Below are positions 1 to 8,704 of a DNA stretch of 64,000 nucleotides, piece by piece; positions within the stretch are counted from its first letter, which is position 1, and every line of letters starts with the position of its first letter. Origin of the DNA: Shinella zoogloeoides (lineage in GTDB: Bacteria; Pseudomonadota; Alphaproteobacteria; Rhizobiales; Rhizobiaceae); the NCBI RefSeq assembly GCF_022682305.1, contig NZ_CP093528.1, forward strand, positions 3,717,501-3,781,500, read 5' to 3'. The translations under genes and the position numbers were made by a program. The notes under the pieces were generated by a model. The model did not search any database. It had not been told where the DNA came from and worked only from the letters and a program-made list of their open reading frames with translations.

Positions 1-1
1 C

Positions 2-478
2 GAGACCGGCGACCAGGGCCGCATTCGCCACTGGATGAACCAGGCGCTGAAGGCCCCACGCGATCCCGCCTGGACGGCGGACGGCGTCACCGCGCCGGAA
101 TGGCGCGCCGTTTCGCCCGTCACAGGCCGGCTCGACGCCTTCGAGTGGCGCACCCCGGTCAGCACCCTCGAAGGGCCGGTCGAGGAGGGTTCGGCGGATG
201 CGGTGGACGAAGCCATCCGCACCCTGCCCCCGCTCGCCATCGCCGTGAAGCCCGTACCCAGGGCCGAAACGGCCGTGGTGGTGGAAACGGAAAAGCCGGT
301 CGTCGTGGCGGCTGTCCCCGAGCCTGTGCAGGCGACCGCGACCGTGCAGGAAAAGCCGAAGACCGAGACGGCCGCGCAGGAAACGGAACCGCCCTTCTAC
401 GGCCTGCCGGACGATCCGGGCGTCAAGGACGGCACGGGTGCGAAGCGGGACGGCACAAGCGGCTTCCGGCTTTTCTGA
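2..478 (+). CDS. hemY: HemY-type heme biosynthesis protein, C-terminal part
   Basis: The window opens inside this gene; only the last 158 codons are present. HemY proteins of alphaproteobacteria are inner-membrane proteins with a tetratricopeptide region, encoded after the heme genes hemC and hemD; their exact role is unclear. The visible part begins at the end of the repeat region (ETGDQGRIRHW, then a run ending APRDPAWTADG and SPVTGRLDAFEW), which I recognise as typical of rhizobial HemY. The rest is a low-complexity tail rich in Glu, Pro, Val and Ala. The neighbouring TerB and amidotransferase genes are the usual rhizobial neighbours. The assignment rests on recall of the family, not on a search. 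Confidence 0.75.
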   Translation, partial: ETGDQGRIRHWMNQALKAPRDPAWTADGVTAPEWRAVSPVTGRLDAFEWRTPVSTLEGPVEEGSADAVDEAIRTLPPLAIAVKPVPRAETAVVVETEKPVVVAAVPEPVQATATVQEKPKTETAAQETEPPFYGLPDDPGVKDGTGAKRDGTSGFRLF

Positions 479-601
479 GACAGGGACGATTCGAGCAGAA
501 AGTGCGTCATGGCCCTTTAATACAATTGCGAAGAAACAGGCATTCGTCGTATTTTCGCAAGTCGTGAAATACATGCTCTTCCAGGAAATGGGGCCATATC
601 G

Positions 602-1090
602 ATGTTCGAACGCTTGCAGCAGTTTCTTGCGAGCCTTTCCGGTGGCGACAGCCGGCCGGCCTTTGCGGTCGACGACCCCCGGGTCGCGGTTATGGCGCTC
701 TGCATCCAGGTGATGGAGGCCGACGGCACGGTGCTAGAATCCGAGAAGACGGCCCTTCGCGCCCGCTTCAGGGAATTCTACCCCGTGGACGAGGCGGAGC
801 TGGATGCGCTCGTCGCCGCCGGCACGGATGCGGAAAGCGAGGCCATCGACTTCTTCCAGTTCACCTCCGAGTTGAAACGCCAGCTCTCGGAAGAGCAGCG
901 CGTCAGCCTCATCGGCCTGCTCTGGGAGATCGTCTATGCGGATGGCGAGCGCAGCGAGATGGAGGACCATGCCATCTGGCGCATCGCCGACCTGCTCGGC
1001 GTCTCGGGCCGTGAGCGCATCATGAAGCGGCAGGAAGTGGCCGAAAGGGTGGGTGCGGCGGCGGGCGCGGAGGAGGCGGACGACGTCTGA
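602..1090 (+). CDS. TerB family tellurite resistance-like protein
   Basis: This 162-residue soluble protein has an all-helical TerB fold. It shows the two repeats expected in the family: an early MALCIQVMEADGTVLESEK segment (about residues 36-54) and a later YADGERSEMEDHAIWRIADLLG segment (about 112-133), each with an ADG acidic metal-binding loop. TerB-like domains bind divalent metals and are linked to stress responses; the role of this stand-alone rhizobial form is not known. The ATG at 602 has no strong ribosome site. Two bases separate its stop from the next ATG, so it is probably cotranscribed with the amidotransferase. Confidence 0.8.
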   Translation: MFERLQQFLASLSGGDSRPAFAVDDPRVAVMALCIQVMEADGTVLESEKTALRARFREFYPVDEAELDALVAAGTDAESEAIDFFQFTSELKRQLSEEQRVSLIGLLWEIVYADGERSEMEDHAIWRIADLLGVSGRERIMKRQEVAERVGAAAGAEEADDV

Positions 1091-1092
1091 GC

Positions 1093-1809
1093 ATGCTCGA
1101 TTCCCCGCATAAGCCGCATAACAAGCGCCCCATCCTCGTCGTCCTGCATCAGGAGACTTCCAGCCCCGGCCGCGTCGGCCAGATTCTCCGGGCGATGGGC
1201 TACCGGCTGGATATCCGCCGCCCGGTGCTAGGCGACGGGCTGCCCGAAACGCTCGACCGTCACGCGGGCGCCGTGGTCTTCGGCGGGCCGATGAGCGCCA
1301 ATGACGACGAAGCCTATGTGCGGCGGGAAATCGACTGGCTGTCCGTGCCGCTCAAGGAGAACCGGCCGTTCCTCGGCATCTGCCTCGGCGCGCAGATGCT
1401 GGTGAAGAATCTCGGCGGCGCGGTCTACGGCCATGCGGAGGGCCTGACGGAGATCGGCTGGTATCCGCTTCAGGCGACCGAGGCCGGCACGGCGCTGATG
1501 GCCTGGCCGGACATGGTCTACCAGTTCCACCGCGAGGGCTTCGACCTGCCCGCGGGCGCGACGCTGCTCGCCACCGGCCATCACTACGAGAACCAGGCCT
1601 TTCGCTACGGCGACAACGCCTGGGGCATCCAGTTCCACGGCGAGCTGACACTCGCCATGATGCATCGCTGGGTGGTGCGCGGGGCGCATCGTTTCGACCT
1701 GCCCGGCGCGCAGATGGGCCGCGCCCATCTCGACGGCCGGCTGCTGCACGATGCGGCCCTGCGGCTCTGGATGGGGTCGTTCCTCGACCGGGTCTTCCAC
1801 GAGGCTTGA
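1093..1809 (+). CDS. Class I glutamine amidotransferase (GMP synthase-like)
   Basis: The 238-residue protein has the full class I amidotransferase triad: Cys97 in the nucleophile elbow GICLGAQ, and His182 and Glu184 in IQFHGE. FGGPMSAND at about 63-71 is the usual oxyanion strand. It resembles the stand-alone GMP synthase-like amidotransferases, which release ammonia from glutamine or hydrolyse gamma-glutamyl bonds; there is no synthetase domain, so the substrate is unknown. The start follows the TerB stop by two bases, suggesting translational coupling. Confidence 0.85.
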   Translation: MLDSPHKPHNKRPILVVLHQETSSPGRVGQILRAMGYRLDIRRPVLGDGLPETLDRHAGAVVFGGPMSANDDEAYVRREIDWLSVPLKENRPFLGICLGAQMLVKNLGGAVYGHAEGLTEIGWYPLQATEAGTALMAWPDMVYQFHREGFDLPAGATLLATGHHYENQAFRYGDNAWGIQFHGELTLAMMHRWVVRGAHRFDLPGAQMGRAHLDGRLLHDAALRLWMGSFLDRVFHEA

Positions 1810-1908
1810 GGCCGGCCCGTTAAACATGTTGCCGCGCGCCAAAAGCCCGGCCTTGCTGGCGGGGCCGGCAATGGCTACATGTCGGGACGAAACCAATTGG
1901 AGACGTCA

Positions 1909-2202
1909 ATGATAGCGGTCATCAACACCCTGTTGTTCATCATCAGCATCGCGTGGTTCCTGGTGATCGCCTCGGCGATCTTCTCCTGGCTCTACGCCTT
2001 CAACGTCATCAACGCGAACAACCAGGCAATCGCCGCCATCGGCCGCTCGCTGTATCAGCTCACCGAGCCGATCTACCGCCCGATCCGCCGCGTCCTGCCG
2101 AATTTCGGCGGCGTCGACCTGTCGCCGCTCGTCGTGCTGGTCATCCTGTATTTCCTGGAGCAGGTGATCCGCGGCGTGCTGGCCCCGGCGCTTCTGTCCT
2201 GA
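1909..2202 (+). CDS. YggT family integral membrane protein
   Basis: This is a 97-residue membrane protein with two hydrophobic spans (about residues 2-25 and 68-95) on either side of the loop LTEPIYRPIRRVLP, which is the YggT signature. YggT proteins occur in proteobacteria, cyanobacteria and plastids and have been linked to osmotic tolerance and membrane or division-site organisation. An upstream in-frame ATG at 1879 exists, but GGAG at 1899-1902 is correctly spaced for the ATG at 1909, and the protein then starts straight in the first span. A bidirectional terminator follows. Confidence 0.88.
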   Translation: MIAVINTLLFIISIAWFLVIASAIFSWLYAFNVINANNQAIAAIGRSLYQLTEPIYRPIRRVLPNFGGVDLSPLVVLVILYFLEQVIRGVLAPALLS

Positions 2203-2221
2203 TTGACGCAGACCGAAAAAG

Positions 2222-2255
2222 AAAACCTCCGGATCGGCGACGATCCGGAGGTTTT
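2222..2255. terminator. Bidirectional intrinsic terminator between YggT gene and ppa
   Basis: A perfect 15-base inverted repeat (2222-2236 and 2241-2255) with a GCGA loop ends in TTTT on the plus strand and AAAA at its left edge, so it can stop both the YggT transcript and the convergent ppa transcript. Confidence 0.88.
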
Positions 2256-2302
2256 CGATTTCAGGCAAGGGCAAACGGCCGGGACAGGCCCGGCCGCAAG
2301 GC

Positions 2303-2836
2303 TTACTTCGACTTGTTGTAACGCTCGACGGCTTCGAGAACCATCTTCTTGGCGACGGAAACGTCCTGCCAGCCGGCGATCTTAACCCACTTGCCGGGTT
2401 CCAGATCCTTGTAGTGCGTGAAGAAGTGCTCGATCTGCTTCAGCGTGATTTCCGGCAGGTCCGTGTAGTTCTCGACCTTGTCGTAGCGGCGCGTCAGCTT
2501 CGGCACCGGCACGGCGATGATCTTCTCGTCCTTGCCGCCATCGTCTTCCATGACCAGCACGCCGATCGGGCGAACATTGATGACGCAGCCAGGAACGAGC
2601 GGGCGCGTGTTGGCGATCAGCACGTCGATCGGGTCGCCGTCTTCCGAAAGCGTGTGCGGCACGAAGCCATAATTGCCCGGATAGGTCATCGGCGTGTAGA
2701 GGAAGCGGTCGACGACGAGCGCGCCGGCTTCCTTGTCCATCTCATACTTGATCGGGTGGCCGCCGACCGGCACCTCGACAATGACGTTCACGTCGTCCGG
2801 CGGGTTCTTGCCAACGGAAATCGCATCGATACGCAT
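2303..2836 (-). CDS. ppa: Inorganic pyrophosphatase, family I
   Basis: This soluble 177-residue enzyme hydrolyses pyrophosphate to two phosphates and so drives nucleic acid, tRNA-charging and lipid synthesis. The length is normal for the hexameric bacterial enzyme. The catalytic signature [10 protein letters not shown] carries the Asp cluster that binds magnesium, and [21 protein letters not shown] and [11 protein letters not shown] are characteristic. It is monocistronic, convergent with the YggT gene. Confidence 0.97.
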   Translation of the reverse strand: MRIDAISVGKNPPDDVNVIVEVPVGGHPIKYEMDKEAGALVVDRFLYTPMTYPGNYGFVPHTLSEDGDPIDVLIANTRPLVPGCVINVRPIGVLVMEDDGGKDEKIIAVPVPKLTRRYDKVENYTDLPEITLKQIEHFFTHYKDLEPGKWVKIAGWQDVSVAKKMVLEAVERYNKSK

Positions 2837-2971
2837 GGGGGCTCCCTCGATTGGAAATGGAGTGGTTTGCGCGCTTCCTAATGCGAATCCCGCTGCGGCG
2901 CAACATGACTTTCATCCAAGGTGAATAGACGGGCGGCCTGCGCCGTTCTCTAGCTAACCGGAGGATGTCCC

Positions 2972-3577
2972 ATGCGCCTGATGCCCCTCTTCCTTGCCGC
3001 CACCGTCCATGCCGCCACCGCGCAGGCCAACGAGAGCGCCTATACCGACCGCAACCTCGACGCCTGCAAGACCCTTGCAAAAGAGGAGGAAGGCGAGAGC
3101 ATCACGATGAAATGCGCCGGCTACAAGAAGGTCCCGGTCTATTTCAAGGAAGGCGACCTGCGGCAAAGCCAGACCTACGGGCCCATCGGCAAGGACTGGC
3201 TCGACGGAGCCTTCGAAACCTTCGGCCCCTTCAACCACACCAATGCGAAGATCGAGTGGCGGCTCGACGGCGGCGGCGCGCCCTTCGCAACCATCGTGCG
3301 GTGGTTCGTCGCCGATCCGGAAACGACGGACGACACCAACACGCGTTACGGCCAGGTCCTCGTCGTCTCGACGGTCGCCACGCCGGACAATCCGGCAAGC
3401 TGCGTGGTCGGCTATGTCGATGCACTGGAGAACAAGGACGCCAATGCGCTCGCCCGGCAGATCGCCGACGGGGAGGCGGCCGGCTTCATCTGCGGCAAGG
3501 ACGAGCCGCGATGGCAGGGAAAACGGGGAAAGCTGGCGGGCGAGCCGATGCGCAACCTGCCGGAAACGGCGCAGTAG
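2972..3577 (+). CDS. Secreted hypothetical protein
   Basis: I do not recognise the family. The 201-residue product starts with a short hydrophobic segment, MRLMPLFLAATVHAATAQA, that looks like a signal peptide cleaved near residue 19, so the mature protein should be periplasmic. It has four cysteines (DACKTL, MKCAGY, ASCVVGY, FICGKD), enough for two disulfides, and a TIVRWFV beta-rich core. A GGAGG at 2960-2964 fits the ATG. It lies between ppa and a tail-to-tail GNAT gene, only three bases from the latter. Confidence 0.6.
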   Translation: MRLMPLFLAATVHAATAQANESAYTDRNLDACKTLAKEEEGESITMKCAGYKKVPVYFKEGDLRQSQTYGPIGKDWLDGAFETFGPFNHTNAKIEWRLDGGGAPFATIVRWFVADPETTDDTNTRYGQVLVVSTVATPDNPASCVVGYVDALENKDANALARQIADGEAAGFICGKDEPRWQGKRGKLAGEPMRNLPETAQ

Positions 3578-3580
3578 CCG

Positions 3581-4099
3581 TCAGGGCCAGACGAAGCCGA
3601 TCTTCTTCAGTTCCTTCTCGCCGAAATTCTCCATGCCTTCGGCAATGTCGCGCCCGCCGGCGGAGCGGAAGAAGTTATGCGCATGCTCGCTGTCTTCCAG
3701 GCACCAGACGATCATGCCGTTGCAGCCGAGCGACTTCAAAAGCCGCTGCGCCTCGCCGAAGAGCAGGCGGCCAAGGCCGATGCCCTGGTATTCGGGGCGC
3801 AGGTAGAGTTCGTAGATCTCGCCTTCCTGCGGCAGCGCCCGCGCGCGGTTGAGGCCGAGCGTGGCGTAGCCAGCCACCGTTCCGGCGACGTCGAGCACGA
3901 GAAGCGTTGCGGGGCCGCGTGTCGCCTTGCGCCACCAGACCTCGCCGCGGCGGTCGACCATCTGGATGAGCGGCCGGTGCGGAATGAGGCCGCCATAGGC
4001 CTGCAGCCACGACACCCGATGCGTCTCGGATATCGCGCGCGCGTCCTGCGGCTCGGCGCGCCGCACATCGATCGACAGTGTCTTCATAACACGACTCAT
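3581..4099 (-). CDS. GNAT family N-acetyltransferase
   Basis: The 172-residue protein has the GNAT fold. The acetyl-CoA pyrophosphate loop is visible as LRPEYQGIGLGRLLF (Q/RxxGxG/A motif, about residues 106-120), preceded by the beta-4 strand EIYELYL and followed by an amphipathic helix. The acceptor substrate (amine, peptide N-terminus or small molecule) cannot be told from sequence. The alternative ATG at 4087 would drop four residues; neither has a strong ribosome site. It is a single gene on the minus strand. Confidence 0.85.
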   Translation of the reverse strand: MSRVMKTLSIDVRRAEPQDARAISETHRVSWLQAYGGLIPHRPLIQMVDRRGEVWWRKATRGPATLLVLDVAGTVAGYATLGLNRARALPQEGEIYELYLRPEYQGIGLGRLLFGEAQRLLKSLGCNGMIVWCLEDSEHAHNFFRSAGGRDIAEGMENFGEKELKKIGFVWP

Positions 4100-4235
4100 A
4101 TTCCCGCACCGATTCCACCGGAATCGCGCATCGCGCGAAGGTCCCCCTTGCCCACAGGCAAGTTCGAGGTGGTATCCCGGAAAGTTAACGCTTTTTTAAG
4201 AAACGTCACAAGCCGTAAAACGATGGCACACACAT

Positions 4236-4261
4236 GAAAAACCCCGGCACAGGGCCGGGGT
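4236..4261 (-). terminator. Intrinsic terminator after typA
   Basis: Eight-base stem ACCCCGGC/GCCGGGGT (4241-4248 and 4254-4261) with a five-base loop. Read on the minus strand it is followed by TTTTT, as expected for the end of the typA transcript. Confidence 0.8.
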
Positions 4262-4292
4262 CTCATTTTGTCCCGTTTCGGGAAGCGTGCGA

Positions 4293-6119
4293 TTATGCGG
4301 CGCCGGCGGCGCGCTGCTTTTCGAATCGCTTGCGGTCGTTCGGGTCGAGATGCAGCTTGCGCAGGCGGATCGACTTGGGCGTCACTTCGACGAGTTCGTC
4401 GTCCTGAATCCACGAAAGGGCGCGTTCCAGCGTCATCTTGATCGGCGGCGTTAGGCGGACGGCCTCGTCCTTGCCGGCGGCGCGGATGTTGGTGAGCTTC
4501 TTGCCCTTCAGCACGTTGACCTCGAGGTCGTTGTCGCGCGTGTGGATGCCGACGATCATGCCCATATAGACCTTCTCGCCCGCGTCGATGACCATCGGGC
4601 CGCGATCTTCGAGGTTGAAGAGCGCGTAGGCGACGGCTTCGCCCGCTTCGTTGGAGAGCAGCACGCCGTTGACGCGGCCGCCGATCTCACCCTTGTAGGG
4701 CTGGTAGTCGTGGAACAGGCGGTTCATGATCGCCGTGCCGCGCGTATCCGTCAGAAGCTCGGACTGGTAGCCAATGAGGCCGCGGGTCGGGGCGAAGAAG
4801 ACGAGACGGACGCGGTTGCCGCCCGACGGACGCAGTTCGACCATCTCGGCCTTGCGCTCGGACATCTTCTGCACGACGACGCCGGAATGCTCTTCATCGA
4901 CGTCGATGACGACTTCCTCGATCGGCTCCAGAAGCTGGCCGCCTTCGTCCTTGTGCATGACGACGCGCGGACGCGACACGGCAAGCTCGAAGCCTTCGCG
5001 GCGCATGGTCTCGATGAGGACGGCGAGCTGAAGTTCGCCGCGGCCGGAGACGAAGAAGGAATCCTTGTCGCCCGACTCTTCGATCTTCAGCGCGACGTTG
5101 CCCTCGGCTTCCTTGAAGAGACGGTCGCGGATGACGCGGCTCGTGACCTTGTCGCCTTCCGTGCCGGCGAGCGGCGAATCGTTGACGATGAAGGACATGG
5201 TGACGGTCGGCGGGTCGATCGGCTGGGCCTTCAGGGCTTCCGAAACGGACGGGTCGCAGAACGTGTCGGCGACGGTGCCCTTGGTGAGGCCGGCGATGGC
5301 GACGATGTCACCCGCATGGGCTTCTTCGATCGCCGTGCGCTCGATGCCGCGGAAGGCGAGAATCTTCGAGATACGGCCGTTTTCGATGAGCTGGCCGTCC
5401 TGGCCGATGACCTTGACGGACTGGTTCGGCTTGATCGAGCCGGAATGGATGCGGCCGGTGATGATGCGGCCGAGGAAGGGGTTGGCTTCGAGGATCGTGC
5501 CGATCATGCGGAACGGGCCTTCGGCAACCTTCGGCTCGGGAACGTGCTTGAGCACGAGGTCGAGCAGCGGGGCCATGCCTTCGTCGCTCGGGCCGTGCGG
5601 GTTGACGTTCATCCAGCCGTTGCGGCCCGAACCGTAGAGGATCGGGAAGTCGAGCTGCTCGTCGGTAGCGTCGAGATTGGCGAAGAGGTCGAAGACCTCG
5701 TTCAGCACTTCCTCGTGGCGGCCGTCCGGGCGGTCGATCTTGTTGATGGCGACGATGGGCCTCAGACCGACCTTGAGCGCCTTGCCGACCACGAACTTGG
5801 TCTGCGGCATCGGGCCTTCCGACGAGTCGACGAGAACGATGGCGCCGTCCACCATCGAGAGGATGCGCTCGACTTCGCCGCCGAAGTCGGCGTGGCCGGG
5901 CGTGTCGACGATGTTGATGCGAACGCCCTTCCATTCGACCGAGGTGGCCTTGGCGAGAATGGTGATGCCGCGTTCTTTTTCGATGTCGTTGGAGTCCATG
6001 ACGCGCTCGGCGACGCGCTGGTTTTCACGGAAAGAGCCGGACTGCTTCAGAAGCTCGTCGACGAGCGTGGTCTTGCCATGGTCGACGTGCGCGATGATCG
6101 CGATATTGCGAATGGACAT
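4293..6119 (-). CDS. typA: Translational GTPase TypA/BipA
   Basis: BipA is a ribosome-binding GTPase of the EF-G type that helps 50S assembly and growth under stress and at low temperature. All G motifs are present: IAHVDHGKTTL (G1), DTPGHADFGGEVERI (G3) and NKIDR (G4), followed by the EF-G-like domains and the BipA-specific C-terminal domain ending in SIRLRKLHLD. The open frame continues 17 codons upstream, but homologues start at MSIRNIAII, here the ATG at 6119, giving 608 residues. It is monocistronic with its own terminator. Confidence 0.97.
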   Translation of the reverse strand: MSIRNIAIIAHVDHGKTTLVDELLKQSGSFRENQRVAERVMDSNDIEKERGITILAKATSVEWKGVRINIVDTPGHADFGGEVERILSMVDGAIVLVDSSEGPMPQTKFVVGKALKVGLRPIVAINKIDRPDGRHEEVLNEVFDLFANLDATDEQLDFPILYGSGRNGWMNVNPHGPSDEGMAPLLDLVLKHVPEPKVAEGPFRMIGTILEANPFLGRIITGRIHSGSIKPNQSVKVIGQDGQLIENGRISKILAFRGIERTAIEEAHAGDIVAIAGLTKGTVADTFCDPSVSEALKAQPIDPPTVTMSFIVNDSPLAGTEGDKVTSRVIRDRLFKEAEGNVALKIEESGDKDSFFVSGRGELQLAVLIETMRREGFELAVSRPRVVMHKDEGGQLLEPIEEVVIDVDEEHSGVVVQKMSERKAEMVELRPSGGNRVRLVFFAPTRGLIGYQSELLTDTRGTAIMNRLFHDYQPYKGEIGGRVNGVLLSNEAGEAVAYALFNLEDRGPMVIDAGEKVYMGMIVGIHTRDNDLEVNVLKGKKLTNIRAAGKDEAVRLTPPIKMTLERALSWIQDDELVEVTPKSIRLRKLHLDPNDRKRFEKQRAAGAA

Positions 6120-6265
6120 GTTGTAATCTCTGAGGTTCGGGGCGCGCGGGATAGGGGGCGCCGTCTTCAATGGCCGCGCTCATACATGTTTTTCCGCAAA
6201 TGCGAAAGGGGCGGGCCGCAACTCTGTTGCCCGCCCGGCGCACGGCGCCGCGATGAGGCGCCTTT

Positions 6266-8326
6266 TCAGGCCGCCAGTCCCTTCTTCTCCAGCATCGCCT
6301 GCGGGCTGGGCAGCTTGCCGCGGAACGCCTTGTAGGCGTCCTCCGGGTCCACCGAACCGCCGACGGAGTAGATATAGGTCTTCAGCCGTTCCGCCATGGC
6401 CGGGTTGAAGGCGTCGCCCGTCTCCGTGAAGGCGGCGAAGGCGTCGGCATCGAGCACTTCCGACCACATGTAGGAATAGTAGCCCGCCGAATAGCCGTCG
6501 CCCGAGAAGACATGCTGGAAATGCGGCGTCGCGTGGCGCATGACGATGGATTTCGGCAGGCCGATCGTCTCGAGCACTTCCGCCTGCACCGCCATCGGGT
6601 CCTCGACGGGACCGCGCGTGTGGAACGCCATGTCGACCAGCGCCGAGGAGGTGAACTCCACCGTCGCGAAACCGGAATTGAAGGTGCGGGCGGCCAGCAC
6701 CTTGTCGAGCAGCGCCTGCGGCATCGCCTCGCCGGTCCGGTAGTGCACCGCATAGCGCGTGAGGATTTCCGGCACCGTCAGCCAGTGCTCGTAGAGCTGC
6801 GAGGGCAGTTCCACGAAGTCGCGCGAGACGCCCGTGCCCGAGACGGAGGGATAGGTGACGTTAGAGAGCATGCCGTGCAGCGCATGGCCGAATTCGTGGA
6901 AAAGCGTGCGCGCGTCGTCGAGCGAGAGAAGGGCGGGCTTGCCCTCCGCCGGCTTTGCGAAGTTGCAGACATTGTAGATGATCGGCAGCTCGCCGACCGA
7001 ACCGTTCGGCAGCGGCAGGCGATGCTGGCTCTGGTAGGAACTCATCCAAGCGCCGGAACGCTTGGAGGACCGCGCGAAATAATCGCCGAGGAACATGGCG
7101 ACCAGCCTGTCATCCCGGTCGCGGATTTCGAAGACTCGCACATCGGGATGATAGACCGGCACGCCCTTCTTCTCGACGGCGCGGATGCCGAACAGCCGTT
7201 CCGCGACGTCGAAGCAGGCTTCGATGATCTTTTCGAGCTGGAGATAGGGTTTTAGCTCCGCCTCGGAGAAATTGAACTTTTTCGCGCGCAGCTTTTCCGC
7301 GTAGTAGCGCCAGTCCCAGGGCATGACCTCGTGGTTGCGCCCCTCTTCGGCGACCAGCGCGGCAAGCTCCGCCTCTTCCTCGCGCGCCCGCGCCACGGCC
7401 TTTTCCCAGACCTGCATGAGAAGCCCGTTCACCGCCTCCGGCGTCTTGGCCATGGTGTTGTCGAGCTTCAGCGCGGCAAAACTCTGATAGCCGAGCAGGC
7501 CGGCCTTTTCCGCCCTCAGCGCCAGCGTGTCCTTGACGATGCCGCGATTATCCGTTTCGCCGGCATTCTCCCCGCGCGCCACCCAAGCGCGGAACGCCTG
7601 CTCGCGCAGGTCCCGGCGGGCGGAGAAGGTCAGGAACGGTTCGATGATCGAACGCGACAGGGTGACGGCATAGCGCCCGTCCTCGCCGCGCTCACGCGCC
7701 GCGGCGGCCATCGCATCCTTCAGGAAATCCGGCAGGCCTTCCAGCGCCTCGCCCTCGTCGAGGAAGAGCGCCCAGCTCTTCTCGTCGGCAAGCACGTTCT
7801 GGCCGAAATTCGCACCGAGACCTGCAAGCTGCTCGTTGATCGCCGAAAGCCGGTCCTGCTCGGGCTTTGCCAGCTTGGCCCCCGACTTCACGAAGCCCTT
7901 CCAGTGCCGCTCCAGCACGCGCACCTGCTCCAGCGAGAGGTTCAGCCCGGCGCGGCTTTCCCACAGCGCATCGATGCGCTTGAAGAGCGCGGCATTGGTG
8001 CCGATCTTCGAATAGTGCCGCGACATCTTTGGCGCGATGTCGCGTTCCAGCGCCTGGATCGTGTCGTTGGTATTGGCCCCGGCGCGGCTCCAGAACAGCG
8101 CCGAAACGCGCGAAAGCGCATCTCCCGCAACTTCCAGCGCGACGACGGTGTTCTCGAAGGTCGCGGGTTCCGGATTGTTCGCGATCGCGTCGATCTCCGC
8201 CTCATGATCGGCCAGCGCCGCATCGAAACCGGCCGCGAAGGCATCGTCCTTCACGAGATCGAAACGCGGCAGGCCGCCCGGGCCGGTCCACTCGACAAGG
8301 GCGGGATCGATGCGCGTTTCGGTCAT
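6266..8326 (-). CDS. M3 family zinc metallopeptidase (peptidyl-dipeptidase/oligopeptidase A type)
   Basis: The 686-residue cytoplasmic peptidase has the M3 zinc motif HEFGHALHG at about residues 477-485 within LSLDDARTLFHEFGHALHG, and the downstream conserved FVELPSQLYEHW carrying the third zinc ligand Glu. The length fits Dcp and OpdA, which degrade short peptides released by proteases or imported from outside. No signal peptide is visible. I cannot decide between Dcp (dipeptide release) and oligopeptidase A from sequence alone, so no symbol is given. Confidence 0.9.
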   Translation of the reverse strand: MTETRIDPALVEWTGPGGLPRFDLVKDDAFAAGFDAALADHEAEIDAIANNPEPATFENTVVALEVAGDALSRVSALFWSRAGANTNDTIQALERDIAPKMSRHYSKIGTNAALFKRIDALWESRAGLNLSLEQVRVLERHWKGFVKSGAKLAKPEQDRLSAINEQLAGLGANFGQNVLADEKSWALFLDEGEALEGLPDFLKDAMAAAARERGEDGRYAVTLSRSIIEPFLTFSARRDLREQAFRAWVARGENAGETDNRGIVKDTLALRAEKAGLLGYQSFAALKLDNTMAKTPEAVNGLLMQVWEKAVARAREEEAELAALVAEEGRNHEVMPWDWRYYAEKLRAKKFNFSEAELKPYLQLEKIIEACFDVAERLFGIRAVEKKGVPVYHPDVRVFEIRDRDDRLVAMFLGDYFARSSKRSGAWMSSYQSQHRLPLPNGSVGELPIIYNVCNFAKPAEGKPALLSLDDARTLFHEFGHALHGMLSNVTYPSVSGTGVSRDFVELPSQLYEHWLTVPEILTRYAVHYRTGEAMPQALLDKVLAARTFNSGFATVEFTSSALVDMAFHTRGPVEDPMAVQAEVLETIGLPKSIVMRHATPHFQHVFSGDGYSAGYYSYMWSEVLDADAFAAFTETGDAFNPAMAERLKTYIYSVGGSVDPEDAYKAFRGKLPSPQAMLEKKGLAA

Positions 8327-8704
8327 GGCTCATCCTTTCTGGCAAATCATCGTGCAGCGAATATAGGAACGGACAGCCCCATTGGTACAGAGCATCGGCA
8401 CAAATTTGGGAACCGGATGCGCCTTGCCGCGTTCAGGCGGGTGCGGCACCCTGCCTCTTGACGCGGAAGACGAGTTCGGTGAAAACAGTCCCGTACCCGC
8501 GGCCTTTTGACATCGGTTGCCGCGGTGAACCCTGGTGCCGGGCCCCTCTGGCGAGAGTTTTTACGGCGCTCTCGTGATGTCGGTACCGCCAGCAATTAGC
8601 CGGCGGATTCATACGCACATGAACATCCTGACCATGCCTTACCCGCATGCCCGTCGTGGTATGCGCAATTCCACCTTCCGTTCCTCCAGCATGGAGGCGC
8701 TGTC
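8327..8704. other. 378-base gene-free interval, divergent promoter region of the M3 peptidase and TerC-like genes
   Basis: No convincing coding frame: short frames on both strands lack a ribosome site and family features. The left part should hold the minus-strand promoter for the M3 peptidase gene. The right part, from about 8490, is a structured leader for the downstream TerC-like gene and is described separately. Confidence 0.6.
8491..8587 (+). ncRNA. Structured leader of the TerC-like gene, possible terC RNA motif (pseudoknot)
   Basis: Three complementary sets can form together. A 7-base stem pairs 8497-8503 with 8519-8525. Its 15-base loop carries GACATC (8509-8514), which is complementary to GATGTC (8576-8581), giving a pseudoknot. 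Between them is a hairpin CGAGAG/CTCTCG (8552-8557 with 8569-8574). GTAC (8493-8496) and GTAC (8583-8586) could close the domain. A terC RNA motif, a presumed cis-regulator upstream of TerC-family genes, has been described in Alphaproteobacteria; I infer this is a member from position and architecture but cannot check the alignment. The GGGGAGTA core of the manganese yybP-ykoY riboswitch is absent. Confidence 0.5.

Noticed and set aside
4542..6335. 597-codon plus-strand frame opposite typA
   Set aside because: Asp/Ala/Val/His-rich shadow of typA with no motif or ribosome site.
8433..8648. 71-codon minus-strand frame between the M3 peptidase and TerC-like genes
   Set aside because: No ribosome site or family, and it lies over the structured leader.
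8327..8704. A yybP-ykoY manganese riboswitch before the TerC-like gene
   Set aside because: The conserved GGGGAGTA and GCAAGACC-type core elements are not present in the leader.
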